From Halioxenophilus aromaticivorans (GTDB taxonomy: Bacteria > Pseudomonadota > Gammaproteobacteria > Pseudomonadales > Cellvibrionaceae): a DNA stretch of 64,000 bases. Within the stretch, counting starts at the first letter, position 1. Every line of letters starts with the position of its first letter. The translations under genes and the position numbers were made by a program. Positions 9,029 to 17,638 of this stretch are shown piece after piece. The notes beneath the pieces were generated by a model that saw only the letters and a list, made by a program, of their open reading frames with translations, ran no database searches and was not told the origin of the DNA. The stretch spans positions 4,960,001 through 5,024,000 of the forward strand of contig NZ_AP031496.1 in assembly GCF_042850945.1 (NCBI RefSeq), read 5' to 3'.

Positions 9029-9946
9029 CTACAACCTGCCTAATTCCTCGAGCGTTGCACGTACAATCGCTACGCCATCGTCTTTTAAATCGAGTAACGG
9101 TTTGCGCACATGCCCTCCGGGTAGCCCCTGAAGGTTCAACGCAGCTTTAAATATAGCCTGGGCGGAGCCAAACTTTCCGGTATAATCTGCGTGAAAAAAA
9201 GCATTCATCAAATAGTTGTCTTTACGGCTCAGTTCTAGAGCGTCCCGATAACGACCATTCCATATATGGTTGAAAAAGTCGGGCTGATCTTTTCCCAACA
9301 CTCCACCGGCCCCCATCATGCCATCGGCATTCGGTTGTTGCATCAGTGCTAGACCCAATTCGCTAATGGGAATTCCAAATACCTTTACTTTATGACGGAG
9401 CTTGGAAAAGACATTTATGAAATGATGTAGATTGGGCGTCGAGTTTTTTATTGCAACAACTTTGTCTAAGTCTGCCAGTTTGTCTAAAAGCTCAAAAGAC
9501 ATATCAACGTTGGTGCCCGGGGGCCAGTTGTAAACGCACACTGGTAAATTTACACGCTCACTAACAGCTTTGTAGAACTCGTAAATCTCCCTTTCCGTTG
9601 GTTTCATGTAAGGCGGGGCAGATAATAACATCCCATCAAAGCCTAACTCTTCTGCCGCAGCCGCGTTGCGCACTACGCCATCCACTGAAAAATCGTTACA
9701 ACCAGCAATAATCGTACACTTGCCCTTCATTTCCTCACTGACAACCGACATTACTTCATATTTTTCTTCGTAACGCATATTGAACCACTCACCTTGAGTA
9801 CCCAACGTCACCACGCCATGCATCCCCTCTTGCAGGTACCAACGCAACAGTTCGCGCATACCACCTGCATCTAATTCACCTTGCTCATCGAAAGTCGTGG
9901 TTATAGCCGGAATGTAGCCTTTCCAACTCACTGAATTTCTATCCAT
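9029..9946 (-). CDS. Dihydrodipicolinate synthase (DapA)-superfamily lyase/deaminase
   Basis: About 305 residues, a class I aldolase TIM barrel. The Schiff-base lysine is K167 in VAIKNST and the catalytic tyrosine is Y139 in VYNWPPGTN. In true DapA the arginine of Y-N-x-P-x-R-T binds the substrate carboxylate; the equivalent position here is G144, so this is unlikely to be the lysine-pathway enzyme. Relatives include N-acetylneuraminate lyase, KDG aldolase and pyrroline-4-hydroxy-2-carboxylate deaminase, the last being genetically linked with HcnABC-type dehydrogenases. The frame is open upstream, but the start at 9944-9946 has GAGG at good spacing and matches the family length. First gene of the dehydrogenase operon. 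Confidence 0.85.
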   Translation of the reverse strand: MDRNSVSWKGYIPAITTTFDEQGELDAGGMRELLRWYLQEGMHGVVTLGTQGEWFNMRYEEKYEVMSVVSEEMKGKCTIIAGCNDFSVDGVVRNAAAAEELGFDGMLLSAPPYMKPTEREIYEFYKAVSERVNLPVCVYNWPPGTNVDMSFELLDKLADLDKVVAIKNSTPNLHHFINVFSKLRHKVKVFGIPISELGLALMQQPNADGMMGAGGVLGKDQPDFFNHIWNGRYRDALELSRKDNYLMNAFFHADYTGKFGSAQAIFKAALNLQGLPGGHVRKPLLDLKDDGVAIVRATLEELGRL

Positions 9947-10183
9947 CGTGGTAACGCCTCTCTGTTTTCTTGCTTTGCCCAGTAGACCAGGGCAGTCCAT
10001 AGCCACGCGTTTAGTTGGTTCAACGTTAAGCGCGAGGCTAGAGCTACGTTATGTTCCAGCCGCGCTTTCATCAATAGCAACAATGCTTTAACTTTATTGC
10101 CTTTAACGCAATCTAGCCGTATAGTCGAAATCAGTGCCCCTCTTGCTAGATGATTCATTCTCGCCAAATAGGAGAAGTAATTT
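9947..10183. promoter_or_regulatory. Divergent control region between the catabolic operon and its LysR regulator
   Basis: The 237-bp gap separates the DapA-like gene (minus) from the LysR gene (plus). This arrangement is typical of LysR autoregulation and control of a divergent operon. No exact T-N11-A palindrome could be assigned with confidence. GGAGAAG at 10171-10177 serves the LysR start. Confidence 0.45.
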
Positions 10184-11107
10184 TTGGACTCCAAAGTTAA
10201 TATCACTCGGCTTAAATATCTGTACGAAGCAAACAGACACGGAACAATGAATGCGGCAAGTGAAGCCATGGAAGTCGCGGCTTCTTCTGTTACCCGCCAA
10301 ATTGCAACCCTGGAGCAAGAGTTAGGTATTGACCTGATAGAGAAAGGTCGGCGGGGGGTCAAACTAACCCAGGCAGGCCAGTTGGCTATAGATCACTTTA
10401 TTGCAATCTGCGCACAAGAAGAGGTGTTTTTCAGCCACTTAGATAGCTTTAAAAGCTTGCAAAAGGGCGTTGTCAAGATCGCAATCGGCGAAGGTTTCAT
10501 GTCGCCAGAGTTCAATCAGCGTATCAATCGTTTTATTGCCAAATACAGCGGCATTGACGTGGACGTTTTACTCGCCAAGTCGAATCACATTATCGAGCTA
10601 GTAAAGCAAGACGAAATTCATTTCGGGCTTATCTTCGACGTTCCGAGAGATCCTGCCATTCGCGAGAAATTAGTACTCGATCAGCCAATCAAAGTATTGC
10701 TTCCGAAGAATCATAGGCTAGCCGACGAGCCCATCATAAAACTCAGCGATTTAACCAATGAGAATATCGCTCTGCCCAATCGTTCCTATCGAATCCGACA
10801 AGTCATCGATATCGCGGAACGACTTATAAGTCCAACCGTAACTACCAATTCCATTCATCTAATGAAAGATTTCGTCATCTCCGGGGGTGGGATTAGTTTT
10901 TTGCCAGATATCGCAGCAATGAGTGACATTCTTGGCGACCGATTGATAAGCAGAAAAACCGATAACGAATTATTTAACTCCACAAAAATCAGTCTTGTAA
11001 CACGGCTTGGCCGTCAATTACCCGAGATAGCGGATTTACTCTCCCGCCGAATTCAGGCTCACCTCAATGACACGGTTAAAGCCCTGAAAGACCTGGAAAT
11101 TACCTAG
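10184..11107 (+). CDS. LysR-family transcriptional regulator
   Basis: The 307-residue protein has the standard LysR layout: a winged helix-turn-helix in residues 8-66 (LKYLYEANRHGTMNAASEAM; VTRQIATLEQELGIDLIEK; GVKLTQAG) and a periplasmic-binding-protein-like effector domain after it. The start is a TTG seven bases behind GGAGAAG; there is no better ATG that would keep the first helix. It is divergent from the DapA/dehydrogenase operon, so it is the likely substrate-responsive regulator of that cluster. The effector is presumably the pathway substrate or an intermediate. Confidence 0.92.
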   Translation: MDSKVNITRLKYLYEANRHGTMNAASEAMEVAASSVTRQIATLEQELGIDLIEKGRRGVKLTQAGQLAIDHFIAICAQEEVFFSHLDSFKSLQKGVVKIAIGEGFMSPEFNQRINRFIAKYSGIDVDVLLAKSNHIIELVKQDEIHFGLIFDVPRDPAIREKLVLDQPIKVLLPKNHRLADEPIIKLSDLTNENIALPNRSYRIRQVIDIAERLISPTVTTNSIHLMKDFVISGGGISFLPDIAAMSDILGDRLISRKTDNELFNSTKISLVTRLGRQLPEIADLLSRRIQAHLNDTVKALKDLEIT

Positions 11108-11256
11108 CTAAATATCACACCAAAACCTATGCCATATTTGGCCACAATTTAACTCAGTTAATCCGCATTTGCGCCCCAGCCCTGCCCCATCCTCAGCGTT
11201 AAATGGTAATCACACGGCAACGAGCCGCAAGTCATACCAAACGCGAGGAATATCCC

Positions 11257-11955
11257 ATGAAAAAGACCGTACTGTGCAGTGCCCTTTCCGTAACTTTATT
11301 GATCGCTGGCAGCGGCGCCCAGGCGAGCACTAGCGAGGCTAAACAAGGCGCCATATTCACTGGCGGCGCCGTACTCGGCGCTATCGCCGGCGGGCCATTT
11401 GGCTTAATCGCCGGGGCCACCGTAGGCGCCTTGATTGGCGAAGACATTAAACACGGTGACCAAGCCAAACAAGAAAACGAGGAATCAATCAAAACCATCG
11501 CCAGCCTGGAGAACACCCTAGCTATGAACGAAGCACTGATGGAAGCTCAGAATAAGCACCAGCGAGACTTGGAACTGAAATTTACCGATATCTTGTCCAA
11601 TTTACCGGGCGAGGTATTTTTCGAATCCAATTCGGATCAGCTCACCCAGGATGGCCTGGCCATTATCGAAGTGCTGGCTGAGGTAATCAACTACGACCCA
11701 GATACCGTGGTAGAACTCATTGGCCACACCGATCCCCGTGGTACCGACGAATACAACAACGTGCTTTCACAATACCGGGCTAAGGCGGTTGCCGATCAGT
11801 TGATTGAGTTAGGCGTGGCCGAAGGTCGTATCGCCAGCCGTGGCGAGGGGTCTAACCTTTCCACCGCCGTCAAAGGCGACAGCGAAGGTTACGCCTTTGA
11901 GCGACGAGTGGATATTGTCATTCGCTCACAAGACACCGTTGCACTGCACCCATAG
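11257..11955 (+). CDS. OmpA-family outer membrane/peptidoglycan-anchoring protein with glycine-zipper segment
   Basis: 232 residues from the ATG at 11257, which follows GAGGAA; an upstream in-frame start would place extra residues before a good signal peptide and is rejected. The signal peptide ends near AQAS. A glycine-rich hydrophobic stretch (GAVLGAIAGGPFGLIAG) resembles the glycine zippers of Rickettsia 17-kDa-type or YMGG lipoproteins. A charged helical linker follows, then an OmpA C-terminal domain around residues 115-225 with FFESNSDQL and ELIGHTDPRGTDEYN, where the peptidoglycan-binding Asp and the Arg downstream are present. It should bind peptidoglycan in the periplasm. It stands alone and is followed by a hairpin. 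Confidence 0.88.
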   Translation: MKKTVLCSALSVTLLIAGSGAQASTSEAKQGAIFTGGAVLGAIAGGPFGLIAGATVGALIGEDIKHGDQAKQENEESIKTIASLENTLAMNEALMEAQNKHQRDLELKFTDILSNLPGEVFFESNSDQLTQDGLAIIEVLAEVINYDPDTVVELIGHTDPRGTDEYNNVLSQYRAKAVADQLIELGVAEGRIASRGEGSNLSTAVKGDSEGYAFERRVDIVIRSQDTVALHP

Positions 11956-11960
11956 CCTTC

Positions 11961-11982
11961 ACGGTGCCCTTTTGGGCACCGT
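11961..11982 (+). terminator. Stem-loop after the OmpA-like gene
   Basis: A perfect 9-bp inverted repeat (ACGGTGCCC with GGGCACCGT, four-base loop) lies five bases after the stop codon. There is no clear T-run on the plus side, so it may be a weak terminator or an mRNA-stabilising hairpin. Confidence 0.55.
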
Positions 11983-12189
11983 TCGGCTACTAGCCGCCCT
12001 TGCTACTGCCCCATCTACGTCCACCCTATACAGCCCAAAACCGGCTGTTGACGCTGTTTAGCTCAACAGGCATGATCAATATCGATATTAAGACAGCTTA
12101 AGCTGCACCAGAACGATTGAAGAGCAACCACGCATTCGCTTTTCCCAAACGGCGCCCGTACGCCCAGAACATGCCTAAAGAAGACCCCT

Positions 12190-13398
12190 ATGCCTAAATT
12201 CCTCCGCCCAGTCGCCACAATCCTAGCCGTTATTGCTTTACACGGCTGCGGCAGCGATAGCGCCAAGTCAACTCGCCCCTCAGTGCCTGGGCAGGGGCAA
12301 TCTGTGCCCCAGGTAGGCGTCATTACGGTTCAACAAGAACCCATCAAAGTGCCATTTGAGCTACCCGGCCGCGTTAGCGCCTATGCCACAGCAGAGATCC
12401 GCCCACAGGTGGATGGCATCATCGAGGCAATACTGTTTAAGGAAGGCACCACCATAAAGAAAGGTGATGCCCTATTTCAGTTGGACAACCAGCGTTACCA
12501 GGCCGCCAAAGATGCCGCTGTTGCCAATGTGGAGCGGGCCGCAGCCAGTGTGGCACAAATGCAAGCCACTCTTAGCCGACGGGAAAAACTGGCCAAATCC
12601 CAAGCCATCACAGCCGAAGACCTAGATGAAGCGCGTACCAACGTACGGGTGGCGCAGGCTGAATTGGCAGTAGCCAAAGCCGAGCTGAAAACGACAGAGC
12701 TCAACCTCAATTACGCGACTGTGAAATCGCCCATCAGCGGTATTATCGGGCGCCGATCGGTGGATGTTGGCGCCTTGGTGACCGCCAACCAAGCCGACAC
12801 CCTGGCCACCGTGCGGCAAATGGACCCTATCTACGTAGACCTAGTAGACACTAGCGCCCACTGGTTGCGAATCCGCCAACAGGAGCCCACCGCCAGCTTC
12901 AATGCCGATAACGCCAATTCACCGGAGCTATTTATTAACCTAGAGGATGGCTCCCAATACCCACAGACTGGCCGCCTATCATTGGCCGATACCGTGGTTA
13001 GCGAAACCACCAGCACCTTTACCATTCGCTCAGAATTCCCCAACCCCAATTTGCTGTTACTGCCTGGCATGTTTGTGCGGGTGAATGCCGAAGTCTCCGG
13101 CCGTGACGATCTCTATCTGCTACCTCAGCGAGCGGTGCAAAGAGACGCCCAGGGCCAAGCCACGGCATTATTTGTGAATGCCGAAAACGTAGTTGAACAG
13201 AGGGACATTACCACCGGCAGTACTTTAGACAATTACTGGATTGTGTCCAACGGCGTACAGGTAGGCGATAGGGTGATTATTGATGGCCTGCAAAAGATAA
13301 AGGTCGGTGCCACCGTTACCGCTACCGAAGTGGAAATTAACTCCAACGGAGTGGTTAACCAATCACTACCCGCGAACGGTGCTGGGGATGCGAAATAA
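12190..13398 (+). CDS. RND efflux periplasmic adaptor subunit (MexA/AcrA type)
   Basis: A 402-residue lipoprotein: the signal ends at the lipobox LHGC. The order is the usual one, with a first half-lipoyl segment (VDGIIEAILFKEGTTIKKGD), a long alpha-helical hairpin rich in alanine (residues 95-165), the second lipoyl half (VKSPISGIIGRRSVDVGALV), then beta-barrel and membrane-proximal domains. It links the inner-membrane pump to an outer-membrane channel. The permease gene starts two bases after its stop, a tight two-gene operon. No TolC/OprM-like gene follows, so the pair probably borrows a channel encoded elsewhere. Confidence 0.95.
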   Translation: MPKFLRPVATILAVIALHGCGSDSAKSTRPSVPGQGQSVPQVGVITVQQEPIKVPFELPGRVSAYATAEIRPQVDGIIEAILFKEGTTIKKGDALFQLDNQRYQAAKDAAVANVERAAASVAQMQATLSRREKLAKSQAITAEDLDEARTNVRVAQAELAVAKAELKTTELNLNYATVKSPISGIIGRRSVDVGALVTANQADTLATVRQMDPIYVDLVDTSAHWLRIRQQEPTASFNADNANSPELFINLEDGSQYPQTGRLSLADTVVSETTSTFTIRSEFPNPNLLLLPGMFVRVNAEVSGRDDLYLLPQRAVQRDAQGQATALFVNAENVVEQRDITTGSTLDNYWIVSNGVQVGDRVIIDGLQKIKVGATVTATEVEINSNGVVNQSLPANGAGDAK

Positions 13399-13400
13399 CC

Positions 13401-16400
13401 ATGAGCCAATCTGCCAACGATTCATTTCGCCATAACAAACTGGCCGATTATTTTATTGCGCGGCCGGTATTTGCCATCGTCCTTGCCATAGCCACTTCAT
13501 TGGCCGGAATTCTCGGTATAAGTACACTGTCGGTATCCCAATACCCAGACATCGCACCCACCACCATTAATGTGCGCTCCACCTACCCTGGAGCCACAGC
13601 CGCCGCCATTGAAAACACCGTCACCGATAAAATTGAAGGCGCCATGACCGGCCTAACCGGCCTGCTGTACATGGAATCCACTTCCAATGATGGCTCTGCC
13701 ACCACCACGCTTACTTTCGATAACAGCGTCACCCCTCAAATGGCCCAGGTTGAGGTGCAAAATAAACTGTCCAACGTTGAGGCACAACTACCGGCCATTG
13801 TTCGCCAACAGGGCGTCAATGTCTTTAGAGCCGGCTCCGGTATTCTGCTGATTGGCGCATTGGTTTCGCCCAATGGAGATTTCAGCGGCGCTGAGCTGGC
13901 CGATATGATGGCCACTCGCGTGCAAGATAAAGTAGAACGCGTGGAAGGCGTCGGTGGTTTACACGTCTTTGGCTCCAGCTACGCCATGCGCATTTGGCTA
14001 AACCCCAACGCCCTACTGCAATACCAACTAGTACCCCAGGATGTTATCAGCGCTATCAGCACCCAAAACACTCAGGTTACAGCGGGCTCATTGGGTGCAA
14101 GCCCTGCAGTTGAGGGGCAGCAGTTACGCGCCAAAATTGTCGCCCAGTCGCAATTGGGCAACGTGCGCGAATTTGAAAATATTATTTTAAAACAAGACGT
14201 GGATGGCTCCACCGTCCGCCTAGCAGACGTAGCGCGGGTAGAGCTAGGGCAAGAAAATTACACCTTCAATACTCGCTTTAATGGCTGGAATTCTTCCGGT
14301 TTTGCCGTGCAGTTAGCCAGCGGAGCCAATGCGCTAACCACCTCCCAAGGGGTGCACGACGTGTTGGACAACCTAGCCGGCACTCTGCCCCCTGGTGTGC
14401 AGGTGGAATACGCATTTGAAACCACACCATTTGTAGAAACGTCTATTGCCCGGGTTTTAGAAACCATCGTTGTTGCCATCGGGCTAGTGTTTTCGGTACT
14501 GCTGTTGTTTTTGCAAAACCTACGCGCCACATTGATTCCTGTGGTTGCCATTCCAGTGGTGCTGTTCGGTACCTTAGGCGTGCTGGCGGTGCTCGGTTAC
14601 TCCATCAATATGCTTACCCTGTTCGCTCTGGTGCTTGCCATTGGCCTGCTAGTAGACGACGCCATCGTTGTGGTGGAAAACGTGCAGCGATTAATGGATG
14701 AAGAACGCCTGCCGGCCAGAGCCGCCACACAAAAATCCATGGGGCAAATTACCGGCGCATTGATTGGCACCTCTGTAGTATTGGTTACCGTGGTCACACC
14801 CATGGCTCTGTTTCCTGGCTCGGTGGGTATTATTTATCGTCAATTCTCCATCACCATCGCCGTTGCCATAGTATTCTCCACACTAGTTGCCATTTTGCTT
14901 ACTCCCGCCATGTGCGCCAATCTATTAAAGCGCCAAAGCCGCAGCCGCCCATCCCGGTGGTTTGGCTGGTTTAACCGCTCAATTCTCGCATTAACTAACC
15001 GTTACACACCCTGCGTGGGCTGGCTGCTGGTACGGCCATTGAGAGTATGTGTGGTATTTATTATTTTAATTATCGGCACTACTGCGCTGTTTAAAACCAT
15101 TCCCACAAGCTTTGTTCCCCAGGAAGATCAAGGCGCAATCATGACCATGATTTCGCTGCCCGAAGGCGCCAGCAGTGCGCGCACCTCTGAGGTTGTGTCT
15201 TACATCGAAGAGTATTTTCTTACCCAAGAAAAGGACACCGTAGAAAACCTCTTTGCCGTGCTCGGCTTTAGCTTCCAAGCCAACGGCGAAAACGCCGCCA
15301 TGGCCTTTGCCAAGCTGAAAGATTTTTCTGAGCGCGAACAAGAACACCAAAGCGCTGACGCCGTTGCGGCGAGAGCACAAGCGCATTTTAGCCAGATCAG
15401 AGATGCCAATGTGTTTGTCGCCCAACCACCGGCTATCCAGGGCTTAGGTAATTCTGGCGGCATTTCTTTTTATTTGGACGACATCACCGGCGCAGGCCAA
15501 GAAGCCATCGTTTCCGCCAGCCAACAATTGGCCGGCATGGCTTTTAGCAGCCCGGCTTTTGCCTATCTGCGATCAGACACGCAAAACCTAGTAAGCCAGT
15601 TTGAAATCAACATAGACCAAGAAAAAACCGGCGCGCTGGGCATCGACCTATCTGCGTTAAATGCGCTGATCAGCACGGTGTTTGCTGGCAGCTACGTAAA
15701 CGACTTTGATCTAAACGGCGAGATCAAGCCCGTGTACGTGCAGGGCGATGTACCTTATCGTATGCAACCGGACAACCTCAACGATTGGTATGCACGTAAC
15801 ACTGGTGGAGAGATGGTGCCACTAACGGCGATATCCAACTCCCAGTGGAGCTTAGGCGCCCCCTCGCTCAGCAGAATCAACGGTACACGAGCCATCAAAC
15901 TGGACGGCGTTACCGCCCCGGGCGTTGGCTCTGGTGATGCCATGCAGGCCATGGAATCTATGGTTGCCCAATTACCGCAAACCTACAATATCACCTGGAT
16001 AGGACAATCTTTCCAAGAGCGAATCGCAGGTGACCAATCGGCCTACTTGTATGCGATTTCTTTGGTGTTCGTGTTTTTGTGCTTGGCTGCATTATACGAG
16101 AGCTGGTCTATTCCCTTTGCGGTAATGTTGGTAGTCCCTGTTGGGGTCTTTGGCGCTACCTTAGCAGCCTGGCTATTCAACCAATTTAACGATGTTTATT
16201 TTAAAGTTGGCTTATTAATTACCATGGGGCTGGCCTCTCGCAATGCTATTTTAATCGTTGAATTCGCCAAAGAACTCTACCTGGAGGGCATAGAACTTAA
16301 AGCGGCCATTTTAGAGGCTTGCCGATTGCGCTTACGGCCGATACTGATGACAGCACTCACCTTCATTCTGGGTGTCCTGCCACTGGCTCTGGCCAGTGGC

Positions 16401-16541
16401 GCTAGTGCCAATTCTCAGAATTCCGTGGGTATCGGCATTCTGGGTGGCATGCTTGCCTCGACCATTTTGGGAATACTTTTCGCACCGGTATTTTTTATTG
16501 TGGTAGCCAAGTTTTTTCCACCTAAACCACTGCAACAATAG
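13401..16541 (+). CDS. RND efflux pump inner-membrane permease (AcrB/MexB, HAE1 family)
   Basis: 1046 residues, the normal length for a HAE1 pump. It begins YFIARPVFAIVLAIA, has the duplicated six-helix bundles, two large periplasmic loops, and the proton-relay pair D-D in TM4 (GLLVDDAIVVVEN). In TM10 the relay lysine of AcrB (S-A-K-N-A-I-L) is replaced by arginine: ASRNAILIVEFAK. The TM11 arginine region LRLRPILMTAL is intact. It should export hydrophobic or amphiphilic compounds with its adaptor. The C-terminus ends soon after TM12 (FFPPKP). It converges with the acyltransferase gene 32 bp further on. Confidence 0.95.
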   Translation: MSQSANDSFRHNKLADYFIARPVFAIVLAIATSLAGILGISTLSVSQYPDIAPTTINVRSTYPGATAAAIENTVTDKIEGAMTGLTGLLYMESTSNDGSATTTLTFDNSVTPQMAQVEVQNKLSNVEAQLPAIVRQQGVNVFRAGSGILLIGALVSPNGDFSGAELADMMATRVQDKVERVEGVGGLHVFGSSYAMRIWLNPNALLQYQLVPQDVISAISTQNTQVTAGSLGASPAVEGQQLRAKIVAQSQLGNVREFENIILKQDVDGSTVRLADVARVELGQENYTFNTRFNGWNSSGFAVQLASGANALTTSQGVHDVLDNLAGTLPPGVQVEYAFETTPFVETSIARVLETIVVAIGLVFSVLLLFLQNLRATLIPVVAIPVVLFGTLGVLAVLGYSINMLTLFALVLAIGLLVDDAIVVVENVQRLMDEERLPARAATQKSMGQITGALIGTSVVLVTVVTPMALFPGSVGIIYRQFSITIAVAIVFSTLVAILLTPAMCANLLKRQSRSRPSRWFGWFNRSILALTNRYTPCVGWLLVRPLRVCVVFIILIIGTTALFKTIPTSFVPQEDQGAIMTMISLPEGASSARTSEVVSYIEEYFLTQEKDTVENLFAVLGFSFQANGENAAMAFAKLKDFSEREQEHQSADAVAARAQAHFSQIRDANVFVAQPPAIQGLGNSGGISFYLDDITGAGQEAIVSASQQLAGMAFSSPAFAYLRSDTQNLVSQFEINIDQEKTGALGIDLSALNALISTVFAGSYVNDFDLNGEIKPVYVQGDVPYRMQPDNLNDWYARNTGGEMVPLTAISNSQWSLGAPSLSRINGTRAIKLDGVTAPGVGSGDAMQAMESMVAQLPQTYNITWIGQSFQERIAGDQSAYLYAISLVFVFLCLAALYESWSIPFAVMLVVPVGVFGATLAAWLFNQFNDVYFKVGLLITMGLASRNAILIVEFAKELYLEGIELKAAILEACRLRLRPILMTALTFILGVLPLALASGASANSQNSVGIGILGGMLASTILGILFAPVFFIVVAKFFPPKPLQQ

Positions 16542-16573
16542 CGGCGACTTACTACTAAACCTTAGTTTCAGAT

Positions 16574-17638
16574 TCACTTTGCGGTTGCGGCAACCCTGCC
16601 CAACCGCGCAGAAAAATTAAGTGGTAAATACAGTGCTTTTAAAACCGTATTACCTCGGATTACCCGCTCCAATAACAAAGGCCCAGCAATACCCAACAGA
16701 AAAGTACCAACGACAACTAGAGCATGCACCAGTGGCTTATGCTTCAAATCCGGCAACAACCAACGGTAGAGATCACCCACAAAAAAGCTATGGAAGACCA
16801 GGATAATCAACCCCGACTGCCCAACCTTTACAAAAGCCTGCCGCACATTTTGGAACCTGCCAATAAAAGACGAAAACACCAGCACGCTATAAATACCCAT
16901 AACAGCGCAAGGTAAAATCAACCAAGGTTGTTTTAGGATTCGGCCGTTAAAGTCCAAATACGGATCGGCCACTACATTAATAAAAAGAAACAGTAACCCA
17001 AACAGTATGGCGACCCGGTAATCCGGCTTCAGTGATTTGACCTTCTCCCGCAAAAGATAGCCCGCCAAGAAAAACGCCAGAGTCATTGGCAGAACATCTA
17101 ACGAAAACGGCCAGCCCACCCTCGCGTCTTCGTGATTACGCACCTGAATGGCGGACCAATCTAACAAGCCAATTAGACCTGCCCCAAGAGCAAAACCAAT
17201 CACCAACACATAAACAGCGCCCTTTGGCTGAGCAAGGTAAGAACCGTATTTCGTAATAATGCAGTAGGCAGTCGAATGGACTAAAAACAAATGAGGTAGA
17301 AACCACAGAGGCATTAACGAGATAGTCATACCGCTGGCGTAGACCACGCCAGGGAAATCAAATCCGGAGGCGTAGCCTATTAAGAAGTCCAGCCCTAACA
17401 TGGCAACAAGGGTTACAAAAAACGGCTTAAGTAGAGCATCCGCTTTGCGGATGACAAACTCTACCGGTGACCATTTAAGACTAAAAAAGATGCCGGATAA
17501 AAAGAAAAACAAAGGCAAACGTAAGGATGACGTCGCATTGAAAAAGTCCGGCGCGGTAGCGCGTAACGCGGAGTGGTTGGCCACCACCAAGATAATCGAT
17601 ATTCCCTTTGCCACATCAACATGATGCAAACGCTCCAT
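16574..17638 (-). CDS. Acyltransferase family 3 (OafA/NodX-type) membrane protein
   Basis: A 354-residue integral membrane protein with about ten predicted helices. The first lines, HHVDVAKGISIILVVANHSA and LRLPLFFFLSGIFFSLK, contain the conserved histidine and the L-F-F-F-L-S-G motif of acyltransferase 3 proteins, which O-acylate sugars in surface polysaccharides, Nod factors or peptidoglycan. Here the usual R-G-x-A motif reads D-V-A-K-G, as in the short Fucose4NAc-O-acetyltransferase-like group. No polysaccharide genes are adjacent, so the acceptor is unknown. Convergent with the RND permease. Confidence 0.85.
   Translation of the reverse strand: MERLHHVDVAKGISIILVVANHSALRATAPDFFNATSSLRLPLFFFLSGIFFSLKWSPVEFVIRKADALLKPFFVTLVAMLGLDFLIGYASGFDFPGVVYASGMTISLMPLWFLPHLFLVHSTAYCIITKYGSYLAQPKGAVYVLVIGFALGAGLIGLLDWSAIQVRNHEDARVGWPFSLDVLPMTLAFFLAGYLLREKVKSLKPDYRVAILFGLLFLFINVVADPYLDFNGRILKQPWLILPCAVMGIYSVLVFSSFIGRFQNVRQAFVKVGQSGLIILVFHSFFVGDLYRWLLPDLKHKPLVHALVVVGTFLLGIAGPLLLERVIRGNTVLKALYLPLNFSARLGRVAATAK

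Noticed and set aside
9928..10362. A 144-codon minus-strand frame between the DapA-like and LysR genes
   Set aside because: It covers the divergent promoter and the LysR start; no domain, and the DapA-like start has its own ribosome-binding site.
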